A stretch of 64,000 bases of DNA from Streptomyces sp. 846.5 (GTDB lineage: Bacteria > Actinomycetota > Actinomycetes > Streptomycetales > Streptomycetaceae): contig NZ_SOBN01000002.1 in the NCBI RefSeq assembly GCF_004365705.1, forward strand, positions 1,178,001-1,242,000, read 5' to 3'. The translations under genes and the position numbers were made by a program. Below the pieces are notes generated by a model, which saw only the letters and a program-made list of their open reading frames with translations, made no database searches and was not told the origin of the DNA. Of the stretch, positions 62,863 through 64,000 are shown piece after piece; position 1 is the stretch's first letter; every line of letters starts with the position of its first letter.

Positions 62863-64000
62863 GTGTCGGAGAGTCAGGACGTATCGGAGGCGCAGGCCGA
62901 GGAGCGCAGGCTTCGGCGGGATCTGGGTCTCTGGGGCCTGACCGCGATCGGGTTCTCCAACATCATCGGCTCGGGGTGGCTGTTCGCCGCGATGTACGCG
63001 GCGCAGACCGCCGGGCCGGCGTCGATCCTGGCCTGGCTCGCGGCCGGGGTGCTGTGCATGCTGGTCGCGCTGGTGATGGTGGAGCTCGGGGTGTCCCGGC
63101 CCGAGGGCGGCGGCACGGTGCGCTGGCCACTGTTCGCCAGCGGACGGCTGGTGGGGACGCTGATCGGATGGTCCACGCTGCTGTCCGTGGGCGGGACCGC
63201 CGCCGAGATCAGCGCGATCATGCGCTACGCCGACCACTACCTGCCCTGGCTCTACCACGGCGGCAGCCTCACCGGTCGGGGTCTGGCCGTGGCGCTGGGG
63301 CTGAGCATCGTGCTCACCGCGCTCAACTGGTTCGGGGTCAAGCTCTTCGCCCGGTTCAACAACCTGGTGTCGGTCTTCAAGGTCGTCGTCCCGGTGCTCA
63401 CCGTGATCGCGCTCTTCGCCTCCGGCTTCCACTCCGGCCGGATGACCGCCGCGGCCCACGGCGGTTTCGCACCCTACGGCTACCCGGCGGTGCTCAGCGC
63501 GCTGGCCAGTGGCGGCATCGTCTACTCGCTCAACGGCTTCCAGGCTCCGCTGGACTTCTCCGGCGAGGCCCGCAACCCCCGCCGCACCATGCCCGGCTCC
63601 GTGCTGGGAGGCATCGCACTGGCCCTGGTGCTCTACCTGGCGCTGCAGTTCGCCTTCCTGTTCACCGTCCCCGAGCGGCTGCTCGGGCACGGCTGGTCGG
63701 GGGTGAGCTTCGACTCACCGTTCGGCCAGCTCGCGCTGGTGCTCAATCTGCAGTGGGTGTCCAGCCTGCTCTATGTGGACGCGGTGGTCTCGCCCGGCGG
63801 CTCGGCCTACGTCGGGGTCGCCATCGACGCCCGGCACACCTACGCGCTGGCCAAGAACGGCACCCTGCCGCGGTACTTCATGCGGGTGAGCGGGAACCAC
63901 GGCATCCCGCACCGGGCGCTGCTGCTCAACCTGGCGGTGATCGTCGTCTTCCTGCTGCCGTTCAGCGGCTGGCAGCAGATCGTCAGCGTGATGGGAGACA
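62863..64000 (+). CDS. APC-family amino acid permease, N-terminal part
   Basis: At least 379 codons; the gene continues beyond the window. GTG 62863 (GAGGG 4 nt upstream) is preferred. APC pattern: LGLWGLTAIGFSNIIGSGWLFAAMYAAQTAGPASILAWLAAGVL (helix 1 with the GSG substrate-binding motif), EGGGTVRWPLFASGRLVGTLIGWSTLLS, and helices through NGFQAPLDFSGEARNPRRTMPGSVLGGIAL. It transports amino acids or related amines; substrate unknown. Confidence 0.9.
   Translation, partial: MSESQDVSEAQAEERRLRRDLGLWGLTAIGFSNIIGSGWLFAAMYAAQTAGPASILAWLAAGVLCMLVALVMVELGVSRPEGGGTVRWPLFASGRLVGTLIGWSTLLSVGGTAAEISAIMRYADHYLPWLYHGGSLTGRGLAVALGLSIVLTALNWFGVKLFARFNNLVSVFKVVVPVLTVIALFASGFHSGRMTAAAHGGFAPYGYPAVLSALASGGIVYSLNGFQAPLDFSGEARNPRRTMPGSVLGGIALALVLYLALQFAFLFTVPERLLGHGWSGVSFDSPFGQLALVLNLQWVSSLLYVDAVVSPGGSAYVGVAIDARHTYALAKNGTLPRYFMRVSGNHGIPHRALLLNLAVIVVFLLPFSGWQQIVSVMGD

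Overview
The window looks like chromosomal DNA of a high-GC streptomycete-type actinomycete (Streptomyces, Kitasatospora or Streptacidiphilus). The signs are very high third-position GC, GTG and TTG starts with GGAGG-type ribosome sites, an RbpA-type RNA polymerase-binding protein, F420-dependent oxidoreductases, a Methyltransf_19-type methyltransferase, a DUF6059-type small protein and NRDE and encapsulin genes. I recognised no rRNA, tRNA, CRISPR array, phage or replication origin. One insertion sequence is complete, and at least three genes are broken.

1-6907: the end of a class III CoA-transferase, an amidohydrolase and a MarR regulator, then an amide-utilisation block: an AmiC-like cytoplasmic binding protein, an FmdB-type zinc ribbon, formamidase FmdA, a MetX-like alpha/beta hydrolase and a DUF1097-like membrane protein. 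A 12-bp-arm hairpin covers part of the fmdB ribosome site. 6904-19769: a methyltransferase; an iron-uptake operon in which permease (EfeU) and EfeO are one polypeptide, followed by the Tat-exported DyP peroxidase EfeB, behind an IdeR/DmdR-like iron box; an FMN reductase; a ribosome hibernation factor; an ECF sigma factor with its divergent SnoaL-like gene; RbpA; a GNAT/TetR pair; a two-component system and a COG4705-type membrane protein.

19758-38652 is centred on transport and sulfur. A dipeptide-type ABC transporter is followed by a sulfonate operon (ssuCBA), FMN reductase, deaminase, Smr and PPOX proteins, two SsuD-like flavin monooxygenases (one frameshifted), and metY-metX. Three short ORFs with an R-x-H-[VI]-D-[LF] core and late cysteines precede ssuC, a monooxygenase gene and metY. 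They look like actinobacterial cysteine-responsive leader peptides, so these units are probably switched on together by sulfur shortage.

38690-54712 is accessory ground: small enzymes paired with MarR, MerR and TetR-type regulators on clear palindromic operators; a pterin dehydratase-like/VOC fusion; a two-repeat lipoprotein; a cluster of APH-, GNAT- and nucleotidyltransferase-like genes; and an IS630-type element with 32-bp perfect inverted repeats that carries a passenger gene. 54740-58519 holds a LysR gene divergent from a family 2A encapsulin shell gene and its cargo, a cysteine desulfurase with a long disordered N-terminus, again sulfur-linked. 58541-64000 contains an F420-type oxidoreductase, a secreted beta-sandwich protein, a VOC/MarR pair sharing two matching operators, an NRDE protein and the start of an APC-type permease that runs off the window.
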